Positions 1 through 6,263 of a stretch of DNA of 10,804 bases are shown one piece after another (within the stretch, counting starts at the first letter, position 1; each line of letters opens with the position of its first letter). Source of the DNA: Armatimonadota bacterium (lineage in GTDB: Bacteria > Sysuimicrobiota > Sysuimicrobiia > Sysuimicrobiales > VGFF01); NCBI GenBank assembly GCA_016868955.1, contig VGFF01000067.1:1-10804 (forward strand), given 5' to 3'. The position numbers and the translations under genes were made by a program. Under the pieces are notes generated by a model. That model was not told where the DNA came from. It did no database searches and saw only the letters and a list, made by a program, of their open reading frames with translations.

Positions 1-258
1 AACGATCAGGCCATCGGGCATTTGAACGACGCGTTGCAGGAAGCACTGACGGCGGTCGTGCGATGCGTCGTCGATGCGTACATGATGGAGAACTTCGGGT
101 TCAAGGCGCTCGGAGACTACATCATGAAGCAGGCCATCGGCAAGATGCGGCACGCGGAGACGCTCATCGAGCGCATTCTGTTCCTCGAAGACGCGCCGAT
201 CGTCGATCGCGCCCTGGCGCCGAAGATCGGCAACAACTCGAAGGCGAAGTTCCAGAAC
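1..258 (+). pseudogene. bfr: Bacterioferritin N-terminal remnant (5' end outside window)
   Basis: The frame is open from base 1, so the true start lies upstream. The translation follows bacterioferritin from helix A to just beyond helix B: LNDALQEALTAV, then MENFGFKALGDYIMKQAIG, then MRHAETLIERILFLEDAP, ending near a KIG motif. Full bacterioferritin (about 155-160 aa) is a haem-binding, 24-subunit iron store with a di-iron ferroxidase site. Here only about 85 residues remain before the frame runs into peptidase sequence. The haem-ligand Met and the neighbouring His of the MRHA motif are kept. The glutamates equivalent to E. coli Glu18 and Glu51 are Ala and Lys, and the Tyr25 position is Cys. 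Truncation plus loss of site residues points to a decayed gene. The junction coordinate is approximate (about 225-265). I am confident of the family and fairly confident that it is non-functional as a ferritin. Confidence 0.75.
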
Positions 259-769
259 GGGCGCGGCGCCGACTACCCGGAGCCGCAGCTCGTCTTGTTC
301 TCGGGGCAGACGCCGACGGCGTGCGGCATCGGGCAGTCCGCGATGGGACCGTTCTATTGGCCGGTCGATCGCAAGGTCTACATCGATCTCGCGTTATACC
401 AGTAACTGCGGGACCCCTTCCAAGCGCCCGGCGACTTCGCGCAGGCCTACGTCATCGCGCACGAGGTCGGTCACCACGTCCAGAACGTGCTCGGCGTCCT
501 GGCAAAGGTCGACGAGATGCGCGCGCAAGCGAACGCGTTGTCCGTGCGCGTCGAGTTGCAAGCCGACTGCTTCGCCGGAATGTGGGCGCGCCAGGCCGAC
601 GACGCGCAGCGCGATCGGCGACGATACGTTGCAACGGCAATGGCAGCGACGCATCGTGCCCGACTCGTTCATGCATGGGACGTCCGAGCAGCGCGTGCGT
701 TGGTTCCGGCGCAGTTTCGAGTCCGGACGGATCAAATCGTGCGACACGTTCGGCGCGCGCAGTCTCTGA
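259..769 (+). pseudogene. ypfJ: Broken YpfJ-type neutral zinc metallopeptidase
   Basis: Family sequence continues in the same frame as the bacterioferritin piece: LVLFSGQTPTACGIGQSAMG, FYWP, then KVYIDLALYQ and a TAA at 403-405. The same frame carries on with APGDFAQAYVIAHEVGHHVQ (zinc site HEVGH) and ELQADCFAGMWA. After about base 610 the family sequence is found one frame over: AIGDDTLQRQW, IVPDSFMHGTSEQRVRWFRR, SCDTFGARSL, stop TGA at 767-769. The TAA stands where the family usually has Glu, consistent with a GAA to TAA change. About 20 residues between the Zn-site helix region and AIGDD are missing, with a frame change. A Cys normally found in the FYCP motif is Trp. The usual Gly-rich N-terminus and membrane segment are absent, replaced by the bacterioferritin piece. 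A nonsense codon, a frameshifting deletion and a lost N-terminus make this a pseudogene. An assembly error is possible but would have to explain all three lesions. Confidence 0.85.
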
Positions 770-827
770 CGAGTGCGGCGCGAAGCGTACGCGAGCAAGA
801 AGGTCGAAGTCTCGTGCGGGAGCGGAC

Positions 828-904
828 TGGTCGGGCCGGGCGGACTTGAACCGCCGACCTCCTGAACCCCATTCAGGCGCGCTACCAAGCTGCGCTACGG
901 CCCG
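828..904 (-). tRNA. tRNA-Pro (anticodon GGG)
   Basis: The reverse complement folds as a 77-nt cloverleaf. It has a 7-bp acceptor stem CGGGCCG/CGGCCCG (898-904 with 832-838), TA at positions 8-9, a D stem GCGC/GCGC with loop AGCTTGGTA, and an anticodon stem CCTGA/TCAGG around the seven-base loop ATGGGGT. The T stem is GGCGG/CCGCC with loop TTCAAGT. The anticodon GGG (868-870 on the minus strand) reads proline CCC and CCU codons. Discriminator A (831) and the CCA end (828-830) are both encoded. No terminator-like hairpin with a T run is visible just downstream (below 828). The 3' end faces the broken genes at 1-769. Confidence 0.95.
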
Positions 905-918
905 ACGTGACGGCTGTC

Positions 919-927
919 AGTGTATCA
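919..927 (-). promoter_or_regulatory. Candidate extended -10 promoter of tRNA-Pro
   Basis: On the minus strand this reads TGATACACT, an extended -10 (TGn followed by TACACT). It ends 14 nt before the first base of the tRNA, so transcription would begin about 7 nt ahead of the mature 5' end. No good -35 hexamer is seen 16-18 nt upstream, which fits an extended -10 promoter. Assigned from sequence pattern only. Confidence 0.45.
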
Positions 928-948
928 CAAGCCGGTGGATGGCACCGC

Positions 949-971
949 CCCGCGACGCCGCGCGCCGCGGG
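949..971. other. GC-only inverted repeat in divergent intergenic region
   Basis: CCCGCG (949-954) and CGCGGG (966-971) are perfect reverse complements separated by 11 nt. The repeat lies between the candidate tRNA promoter and the candidate promoter at 980-1007. There is no T run, so it is not an intrinsic terminator. It could be a chance GC palindrome or a protein-binding site. The rest of 905-1064 holds only the two promoters and the leader of the next gene. Confidence 0.2.
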
Positions 972-979
972 TTCCCGTG

Positions 980-1007
980 TTGGTATGCTGGGACCGTATT
1001 CTATGAT
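980..1007 (+). promoter_or_regulatory. Candidate sigma70-type promoter for the gene at 1065
   Basis: TTGGTA (980-985) and TATGAT (1002-1007) are separated by 16 bp, a good match to -35 and -10 hexamers in otherwise very GC-rich DNA. Predicted start of transcription is near 1014, giving a leader of about 50 nt before the ATG at 1065. No other promoter-like pair is evident in the gap. Confidence 0.55.
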
Positions 1008-1049
1008 AGATGACCGTCTCCCGCGCCACGTTGCCTCGTCTCGATCCAT

Positions 1050-1063
1050 GAGGACGTTGTCCT
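1050..1063 (+). promoter_or_regulatory. Ribosome binding site inside a small hairpin
   Basis: GAGGA (1050-1054) lies 10 nt before the ATG at 1065 and is the best Shine-Dalgarno match for that start. AGGAC (1051-1055) and GTCCT (1059-1063) are perfect reverse complements around a 3-nt loop, so the site can fold on itself. A five-codon frame (ATG at 1048, TGA at 1063-1065) also spans it and its stop overlaps the gene's ATG. Both may be chance, because five base pairs is a weak stem. Confidence 0.3.
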
Positions 1064-1064
1064 G

Positions 1065-1691
1065 ATGGGCCTGCGCCTGTACGCGCTGCTCTTCGTCGCG
1101 TTCGTGCTGTTCGTTGGCGGGGCCTGGGCGATGACGACGCCGCAGGCCGCGGTGATCCAGTTCGCGCAGGAGCTGCGCGACGGCCGCGACGACGATGCGC
1201 TCGCGCGCGTCGACGTTCCCGCCGTCGCTTCATCCACCGCCGAAGTGCTGCAGCGCGAGTGGTCGAAGGCGAAGGCGGGCGATCCCACGAGCAATCTGCT
1301 CAGCGAGGTCATGCGCCCTTTGTTCGCGCAGCTATTCGGGCTGGCGCGGCCGGTGATCGAGCAACGCCTGCGGGACGAGATCCGCGTCGTCGTGCGTCAG
1401 ATTGCCGACGGCGATCCGAAGGCGCCGCTGCAGATTCCGCGCGAAGGCGGATGGCCTGCGGCCGTGGTCGCGGTGTTATGGGGCGCCGAGTTCACGACGG
1501 AACCGGACGGCCGCGTCTCCGTCGTCGTTCGTCAAAAGGAAAAGACGGTCATCCACCTGCGCCTCGCGCGCCAGAGCGATCAGTGGCGCATCGTCGAGGC
1601 CGACGCGAGGTGGCTGTCGTCGGTGCTGCGCGACCGCCTCGTCCCGGGCGCCGTCCCTGACTTTCCGAAGCCCGAGCAACCCCGAAACTAG
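1065..1691 (+). CDS. Membrane-anchored protein of unknown function (possibly DUF2939-like)
   Basis: A 208-aa protein. Residues 1-23 form an uncleaved signal-anchor or signal peptide (LYALLFVAFVLFVGGAWA), with the rest exported. After it comes a short helical segment with the pattern FAQELRDGRDDDALARVDVP, which resembles the helix-plus-'VD.PA' opening of DUF2939-type proteins. A second helical part and a predicted beta-rich half follow, from about residue 125, with strands such as VSVVVRQ, VIHLRLARQ and WRIVEADARW. The end is Pro-rich. It has no catalytic motif I recognise. The start is supported by GAGGA 10 nt upstream and the promoter at 980-1007. It is monocistronic on the plus strand and faces the long minus-strand operon; its TAG overlaps the TAG of the panE-like gene at CTAG (1688-1691). 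The gene looks real (good start signals, signal peptide at the N-terminus). The family assignment is tentative. Confidence 0.8.
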   Translation: MGLRLYALLFVAFVLFVGGAWAMTTPQAAVIQFAQELRDGRDDDALARVDVPAVASSTAEVLQREWSKAKAGDPTSNLLSEVMRPLFAQLFGLARPVIEQRLRDEIRVVVRQIADGDPKAPLQIPREGGWPAAVVAVLWGAEFTTEPDGRVSVVVRQKEKTVIHLRLARQSDQWRIVEADARWLSSVLRDRLVPGAVPDFPKPEQPRN

Positions 1692-2737
1692 CGCCCTCGG
1701 CTCGCGCGCGTGGCATCCTCGACCGCCGCGACCAACACCGTGGGATCTTGCCGATACGGCGATCCGTCGCGCGCGCCGGACGCGATCTCTTCGAGCAGCG
1801 TCGTGATCTTGGCGTTGGCCGGCGCGGCAAGGCCGGCCTGCGCCGCCGCGCGCGCGACCGCGCCGTTGACGTAGGCAACCTCCAATCGCGGCGCGCCGCG
1901 CCGCAGATCGGCGAGGAACGACGGCAGCTTGCCGCCGCGCCCGGTCGCCATGCGCCACCGCAGCAGCGGCCGCACGAGCGGCCCCGGCAGGCGCATGACG
2001 CGAGCGAGCAAGCGAACGGGGAATCCCGGCAGATCGACGACGTCGACGCGCAGCACGGGCATGACGTCGAGCGCTTCCAGAAAGGCGCGCCGGTCGATCG
2101 CGAAGAGTTGAGGATCGGCGTAGATCGCCTCCGGCGGTTGATCGACGATCGCCGCCGTGGCGTTGCCCAGCAAGTTGAGCAGCAGCTTCGACCACTTGAG
2201 ATCCAGAGCGCGTGCGTAGACGCGCGTGCGCAGCCCGGCCGTCGCGAGTGCGGCGGCGATCGGCGCCGGATCGGCGCCGCTCCAAGGGGCGATCCCGACG
2301 CCGCCGCGATTGTGCTGGACGACGTGCCCCGGCGCGACCAGCGACGCCGCGATCGTGGTCGCGCAAGCGAGGACGCGTTCACCGCCCAATCGCGCGGCCA
2401 GCGTCTCCTCGTGGCCGACGCCGTTCTGAAACGACAACACGCGTGCGCGCCGCGGCGCGCACGCCGCGATCTCTTCGGCCGCTGCCTGCGTCCGATCGCC
2501 CTTCACCGTGACCAAGACGAGGTCGGGATCCCTGGGCGCGGCAGCGAGCTCGGTGACGACATCGAGGTTGCCGATCTCGGTCCGCGCGCCGTCGGGCATT
2601 TCGATGCGCAACCCGCGTTCGCGGATCGCCTGCGCGTGCGCGGCGCGGCACAGCAGCGTGACGCGCTCGCCGGCGGTGGCCAATCGCCCACCGAGCAGTG
2701 AGCCGACCGCGCCGGCGCCGTAGACCCAGACGTTCAT
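1688..2737 (-). CDS. panE: Ketopantoate reductase (PanE/ApbA) family protein
   Basis: A 349-aa protein of the 2-dehydropantoate 2-reductase family, which uses NADPH to reduce ketopantoate to pantoate on the way to pantothenate and CoA in the cytoplasm. The N-terminus has the Rossmann signature GAGAVGS (residues 7-13), followed by the second strand ending in LLCR. QNGVG lies at 104-108. The C-terminal helical domain has KWSKLLLN (181-188), with the lysine and asparagine expected in the active site, then SFLADLRRG (273-281), Glu286 and NGAVARAA. The usual GRxTEID stretch is altered to GAPRLEVAY, so the exact substrate is less certain. The ATG at 2735-2737 overlaps the plsY stop (ATGA), which fixes the start; the frame stays open much further upstream but only as a shadow of plsY. 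Last gene of the operon. In many bacteria this slot after plsY holds gpsA, but the sequence is PanE-like, not GpsA-like. Confidence 0.85.
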   Translation of the reverse strand: MNVWVYGAGAVGSLLGGRLATAGERVTLLCRAAHAQAIRERGLRIEMPDGARTEIGNLDVVTELAAAPRDPDLVLVTVKGDRTQAAAEEIAACAPRRARVLSFQNGVGHEETLAARLGGERVLACATTIAASLVAPGHVVQHNRGGVGIAPWSGADPAPIAAALATAGLRTRVYARALDLKWSKLLLNLLGNATAAIVDQPPEAIYADPQLFAIDRRAFLEALDVMPVLRVDVVDLPGFPVRLLARVMRLPGPLVRPLLRWRMATGRGGKLPSFLADLRRGAPRLEVAYVNGAVARAAAQAGLAAPANAKITTLLEEIASGARDGSPYRQDPTVLVAAVEDATRASRGR

Positions 2738-3336
2738 GCGCGCGAGCGCGGACGGTCGGTGATGCGATTCTCGGTGCCGCTGAGCAAACGGAGGATATTC
2801 GCGCGATGCTGATAGAAGCCGAAGACGATCGCGATCAACGCGAACCCGAAGTGCTCGGCCGGCGCGCCGCGCGCCGCCATTGTGACCGGCAGCGACAGCA
2901 GTCCGAGCAGCGACCCGAGCGACGCGTACTTCGTCGCGGCGACGGTGACGATCCAGACGGCGGCGGCGACGAGCGCCGCCAGCGGCGACAACGCGAGCAG
3001 AACGCCGAAGCTCGTCGCGATTCCCTTGCCGCCGCGGAATCCAAGGAAGATCGACCAGTTGTGGCCGGCGATCGCGACGAGCCCGGCGAGGACGGCCCAG
3101 CCGGGATCGGGGAAGAGCCACCGCGCGATCAACACCGGCAATCCGCCCTTCCACGCGTCCGCCGCGAGCACGAGCGCGCCGACCGCCGGACCGGCGACCC
3201 GATACACATTCGCGACACCGATGTTGCGGCTGCCGTGATCGCGCACGTCGACGCCGCGCAGCGTGCGCACAAGCCACAGCCCCGACGGGATAGAGCCCAG
3301 CAGATAGGAACCGATGAGGAGCAGTACGCCGGTCAC
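2734..3336 (-). CDS. plsY: Acyl-phosphate:glycerol-3-phosphate acyltransferase PlsY
   Basis: A 200-aa integral membrane enzyme that moves the acyl group from acyl-phosphate to glycerol-3-phosphate, making lysophosphatidic acid, the first step of phospholipid synthesis. All three family motifs are present. Motif 1 is GSRNIGVANVYR (35-46), with the key Ser and Arg kept but Gly and Thr of the usual SGN.GATN changed to Arg and Ala. The glycine-rich phosphate loop is GHNWSIFLGFRGGKG (91-105). Motif 3 is HRANILRLLSGTE (177-189). Several hydrophobic segments (about 3-24, 51-75, 80-100, 109-135, 137-155, 163-176) fit the multi-pass fold. The start is GTG at 3334-3336, overlapping the TGA of der as GTGA, and its own TGA overlaps the ATG of the next gene as ATGA. 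PlsC, which takes the product, is encoded upstream in the same operon. Length is normal. Confidence 0.95.
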   Translation of the reverse strand: MTGVLLLIGSYLLGSIPSGLWLVRTLRGVDVRDHGSRNIGVANVYRVAGPAVGALVLAADAWKGGLPVLIARWLFPDPGWAVLAGLVAIAGHNWSIFLGFRGGKGIATSFGVLLALSPLAALVAAAVWIVTVAATKYASLGSLLGLLSLPVTMAARGAPAEHFGFALIAIVFGFYQHRANILRLLSGTENRITDRPRSRA

Positions 3337-4721
3337 GCGCCTGAAGTTCTCGAATCCGCGCCGCTTCTCCTCCGCGCGCGCGCGACGAGGCGGATCGGCG
3401 TGCCGTCGAGATCGAACGCGGCCCGGAGCTTGCCTTCCAGGTATCGCCGGTACGAGGTCGTGACAATCTCGGGGAAGTTGACGAACAGCGCGACGACCGG
3501 CGGGCGCGACCCCACCTGAGTCGCGTAGTAGATCTTCAGGCGGCGCCCGACGCGGTCGGCCGGCGGTTGCATCGCTTCCTCCGCCGCCTCGATGACCTTG
3601 TTCAGCGGCGAGGTCTGCAGGGCGATGCGGTGGGCGGCGTCAGCCTTCGCGGCCGCGTCGAGGATCTTGGTGACGTTGCGCCCGGTGACCGCGGAGACGA
3701 ACAACGTGCGCGCGTATCCGACGTGCCGCAGGTCGTACAGGAGTTTCTTGGCGTACGTCCTCGTGTCGGTGCCGGCCATCAGATCCCACTTGTTGACTGC
3801 GATGACCATCGCCCTGCCCTTTTCGGCGACGAGCTGCGCGATCCGCTGGTCTTGGTCGACGACGCCGGCCTGCGCGTCGATGACCAGCACGACGACGTTG
3901 GCGCGCTCGATCGCGCGCTCGGTGCGGGTGGCGCTGTAGTACTCGACGGACTGGTGCACGCGCGCGCGGCGCCGCAAGCCAGCGGTGTCGACGAGCACGT
4001 AGCGCCGATCGCCGGTCCGCAGATCCGTGTCGGTCGCGTCTCGCGTCGTTCCCGGCGCGTCGTGCACGATCGCGCGCTCCTCGCCGAGGAGCGTGTTGAC
4101 GAGCGACGACTTGCCGACGTTGGGCTTGCCGACAAACGCGATCCGCACGGATTCGTCGTCGGGCGCCGGCTCGGCGGCGACGGGCAGCCGCAGGCACACT
4201 TCGTCGAGCAAGTCGCCGGTGCCGATGCCGTGGATGGCGGAGACGAGCATGGGTTCGCCAAGCCCGAACACGAGGAAGTCCGTCGCCGCCGTCGCGTCCG
4301 TTCGCGGATCGTCCGCCTTGTTCGCAACGAGCAACACGGGGCGCCGGCTGCGCCGCAGGATGTCCGCGACCTCGTCGTCGTCGGGCAGCACGCCGGCGTG
4401 CAGATCGACGAGGAAGACGATCAGATCCGCCTCAGCGACCGCGATCTCGGCCTGACGCCGGATCTGCGACTGCATGCGGTCGGCCGGCCCTTCGACGATG
4501 CCGCCGGTGTCGACGAGGCGGAAGCGGCGGCCGCCCCACTCGACCGTTTCGTAGAGGCGGTCGCGGGTCACGCCCGGCTGGTCCTCGACGATCGCGACGC
4601 GGCGGCCGACGAGGCGGTTGAACAGCGCGGACTTGCCGACGTTCGGTCGCCCGACGATCGCGACGAGTGGCCAGCGCGCTTCGTCGGCGCTGCCGGAGGA
4701 CGGCATGACGGATTCGGCCAC
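3333..4721 (-). CDS. der: Ribosome assembly GTPase Der (EngA)
   Basis: A 462-aa double-domain GTPase needed for maturation of the 50S ribosomal subunit. The first G domain has GRPNVGKS (24-31), PGVTRD (50-55), DTGG (71-74), NKAD (134-137) and an SA motif near 161. The second has GKPNVGKSS (198-206), PGTTRD (223-228), DTAG (245-248), NKWD (310-313) and SA (343-344). The C-terminal KH-like domain runs from about 365 to 450. Length is typical. The start chosen is GTG at 4719-4721, 19 nt after the ispH stop. An ATG five codons further in (4704-4706) is equally possible, since neither has a clear Shine-Dalgarno sequence and the first G domain begins only at about residue 18. The stop overlaps the plsY start. 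A (CG)6 tract at 3373-3384 encodes part of the Arg/Ala-rich tail. Confidence 0.97.
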   Translation of the reverse strand: MAESVMPSSGSADEARWPLVAIVGRPNVGKSALFNRLVGRRVAIVEDQPGVTRDRLYETVEWGGRRFRLVDTGGIVEGPADRMQSQIRRQAEIAVAEADLIVFLVDLHAGVLPDDDEVADILRRSRRPVLLVANKADDPRTDATAATDFLVFGLGEPMLVSAIHGIGTGDLLDEVCLRLPVAAEPAPDDESVRIAFVGKPNVGKSSLVNTLLGEERAIVHDAPGTTRDATDTDLRTGDRRYVLVDTAGLRRRARVHQSVEYYSATRTERAIERANVVVLVIDAQAGVVDQDQRIAQLVAEKGRAMVIAVNKWDLMAGTDTRTYAKKLLYDLRHVGYARTLFVSAVTGRNVTKILDAAAKADAAHRIALQTSPLNKVIEAAEEAMQPPADRVGRRLKIYYATQVGSRPPVVALFVNFPEIVTTSYRRYLEGKLRAAFDLDGTPIRLVARARRRSGADSRTSGA

Positions 4722-4740
4722 GACGGTGGGGCGGCGCCGG

Positions 4741-5592
4741 CTAGGCGTCGACGGCGACGCGGATGTCTTCGAGCTTCAACAGGACGCGTTCGATGATCCA
4801 ACCGGGCGTCGACGCGCCGGACATGACGCCGATGACCGAGTCGGCGCCGAACCAGGAAGGCTGGATCTCCTCGGGCGTCTCGACGTGATAAGTGGGCAGA
4901 CCGTTCGTGCGCCCGATCTCGGCGAGGCGGGTGGTGTTCGCGCTCTGGTGCCCGCCGATGACGAGGAGGATGTCGACCTCGCCGACGAGCTTGTCGGCCT
5001 CCTCCTGCCGCACGGTGATCGCCGGGCACAACGTATTGATGACCTTCGTCTCCTTCACGCGCAAGACGATGTCGCCGACGATCTGCCGGAAGTTCTCCAA
5101 CGACTGCGTCGTCTGCGACACGACGCCGATCTTGCCGCGCAGCTTCAACGCCCGCGCTTCCGCCGGCGTCTGCACGATCGCGACGCGTTCCCCGAGCTTC
5201 TCCTTCAACGTGACCATTTCGGGATGCCCGTGGTCGCCGACGACGACGAGGAAGTACCCTTCGTCGACGAGGGCCTCGGCGAGCGCGTGCGCGCGCGTGA
5301 CGACCGGGCAGGTGGCGTCCACGACCTTCATGCCACGGTCGCGCACGATGTCGAGCACAGCCTCTTCGACGCCGTACGCGGAGACGACGAATGCCTCGCC
5401 TTGCAGATTCTCGGCCCGTTCGGCGACCTGCACGCCAGAGTCTTGCAGCCGGCCGACAACCTGCGGGTTGTGGATGAGCGGTCCCCACGTCATGACCGGG
5501 CCGGCGTGCGAATCGGCCGTCTGCCGCGAAATCTCCACGGCCCGCTTCACGCCGCCGCAAAAGCCCATGTGACGCGCAACGATGATCTTCAC
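4741..5592 (-). CDS. ispH: 4-hydroxy-3-methylbut-2-enyl diphosphate reductase IspH (LytB)
   Basis: A 283-aa iron-sulfur enzyme that performs the last step of the MEP pathway, reducing HMBPP to IPP and DMAPP. The three cluster cysteines are present: Cys12 (GFCGGV), Cys95 (DATCP) and Cys189 (NTLCP). Substrate-binding residues seen are His41 (IHNPQVV), His123 and Glu125 (GHPE), the SQTT motif (159-162), a SANTTRL motif near 218 and GAS near the end. The usual SAHGV or RSHGV motif reads SAYGV, so Tyr73 replaces the histidine equivalent to E. coli His74. Everything else predicts an active enzyme. The start is GTG at 5590-5592, which matches the usual N-terminus of the family (MKI.VA..MGFC). No strong Shine-Dalgarno sequence is visible, and plsC ends 17 nt upstream, so ribosomes may be handed on. 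Confidence 0.95.
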   Translation of the reverse strand: MKIIVARHMGFCGGVKRAVEISRQTADSHAGPVMTWGPLIHNPQVVGRLQDSGVQVAERAENLQGEAFVVSAYGVEEAVLDIVRDRGMKVVDATCPVVTRAHALAEALVDEGYFLVVVGDHGHPEMVTLKEKLGERVAIVQTPAEARALKLRGKIGVVSQTTQSLENFRQIVGDIVLRVKETKVINTLCPAITVRQEEADKLVGEVDILLVIGGHQSANTTRLAEIGRTNGLPTYHVETPEEIQPSWFGADSVIGVMSGASTPGWIIERVLLKLEDIRVAVDA

Positions 5593-5609
5593 GACGACCA
5601 GGATAACAC

Positions 5610-6263
5610 TCAGGGCTGTGGCCGGTCCGCCGCGGCGGCTTCGGCGCGCGCGGCTGGCGGCGGCGGATCCACTTCGAGCAGCGTCGCGATCGCGCGCATG
5701 ATGCGGTCGCTGGCGATCGCGACCTGATCACGGCCGCGCGGAATGTCGTCGAGGCGGATCGGCGGCCCGATCCGAACCTGGATCGGCCGTGGGCGCGGCA
5801 GCTTCGCGCCCTTCGGGAACGCTTCCAACGTCCCGCGGATCCCCATCGGCAGGATCGGCACGCCGGCGCGCAGCGCCAGAAACGCCGCGCCCGGCTGCGC
5901 CGGCATCAGGGCGCCGCGCGGGTTGCGCGTGCCCTCCGGGAACATCGCCAGCGCGCCGCTGCGCGCGACGACTTCGAGCGCGGCGCGGATGGCCGCCCGA
6001 TCCGATTCGCCGCGCCGCACCGGAAACGATCCCATCGATCGCATGAACCAATTCAGGATGCCGGGCCGGAACAGCTCTGCCTTCGCCATGAATGCGAGCC
6101 GCCGCCGCACCGCGCACCCCATCGCCGGCGGATCGATGTAGCTCCAATGGTTGGCGACGACGATGAACGGGCCGTCGCGCGGCTCGTGCTCGCGCCCGGT
6201 CACCCGCATGCGGAAGACCGCGCGCAGCAACGCGGTCAGTCCGAGCTTAACGATGGGATACAT
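5610..6263 (-). CDS. plsC: 1-acyl-sn-glycerol-3-phosphate acyltransferase PlsC
   Basis: A 217-aa membrane-associated acyltransferase that adds the second acyl chain to lysophosphatidic acid to give phosphatidic acid. The catalytic NHWSYIDP motif (H-x4-D, His39 and Asp44), the GSFPVRR block (78-84), the substrate-binding FPEGTR (108-113) and the VPILPM block (135-140) appear in the expected order and spacing. The N-terminal 20 residues are hydrophobic/amphipathic and probably bind the membrane. The tail from about 195 is Pro/Ala-rich and looks disordered. The ATG at 6261-6263 lies inside the end of cmk (17-nt overlap) and has AAGGA five bases upstream. PlsY, the enzyme for the preceding step, is encoded further down the same operon. 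Confidence 0.95.
   Translation of the reverse strand: MYPIVKLGLTALLRAVFRMRVTGREHEPRDGPFIVVANHWSYIDPPAMGCAVRRRLAFMAKAELFRPGILNWFMRSMGSFPVRRGESDRAAIRAALEVVARSGALAMFPEGTRNPRGALMPAQPGAAFLALRAGVPILPMGIRGTLEAFPKGAKLPRPRPIQVRIGPPIRLDDIPRGRDQVAIASDRIMRAIATLLEVDPPPPAARAEAAAADRPQP

Noticed and set aside
949..971. GC inverted repeat as an intrinsic terminator
   Set aside because: It has no following T run on either strand and sits between two divergent promoters, where no transcript should end.
63..1013. Plus-strand open frame of 316 codons across the pseudogene and tRNA
   Set aside because: It is out of frame with the bacterioferritin piece and the HEVGH part of the peptidase, runs antisense through the tRNA, and shows no family resemblance apart from overlapping degraded sequence.
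3373..3384. (CG)6 simple repeat
   Set aside because: It encodes the Arg/Ala-rich tail of Der and is expected by chance at this G+C; there is no sign of phase variation.
2738..3466. Upstream extension of the panE frame through plsY and into der
   Set aside because: The extension is out of frame with plsY, rich in Arg/Ala, and unrelated to PanE, which begins normally at 2737 with its Rossmann motif.
3567..4796. Long open frame of 409 codons on the plus strand opposite der
   Set aside because: It lies antisense to a clear Der GTPase. The composition (Asp, Arg, Val, Gly rich) is what high-GC codon bias generates on the opposite strand, and no family pattern is visible.
4618..5727. Open frame of 369 codons on the plus strand opposite ispH
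   Set aside because: It is a shadow of ispH and the edges of der and plsC; there is no recognisable domain and no start signals.
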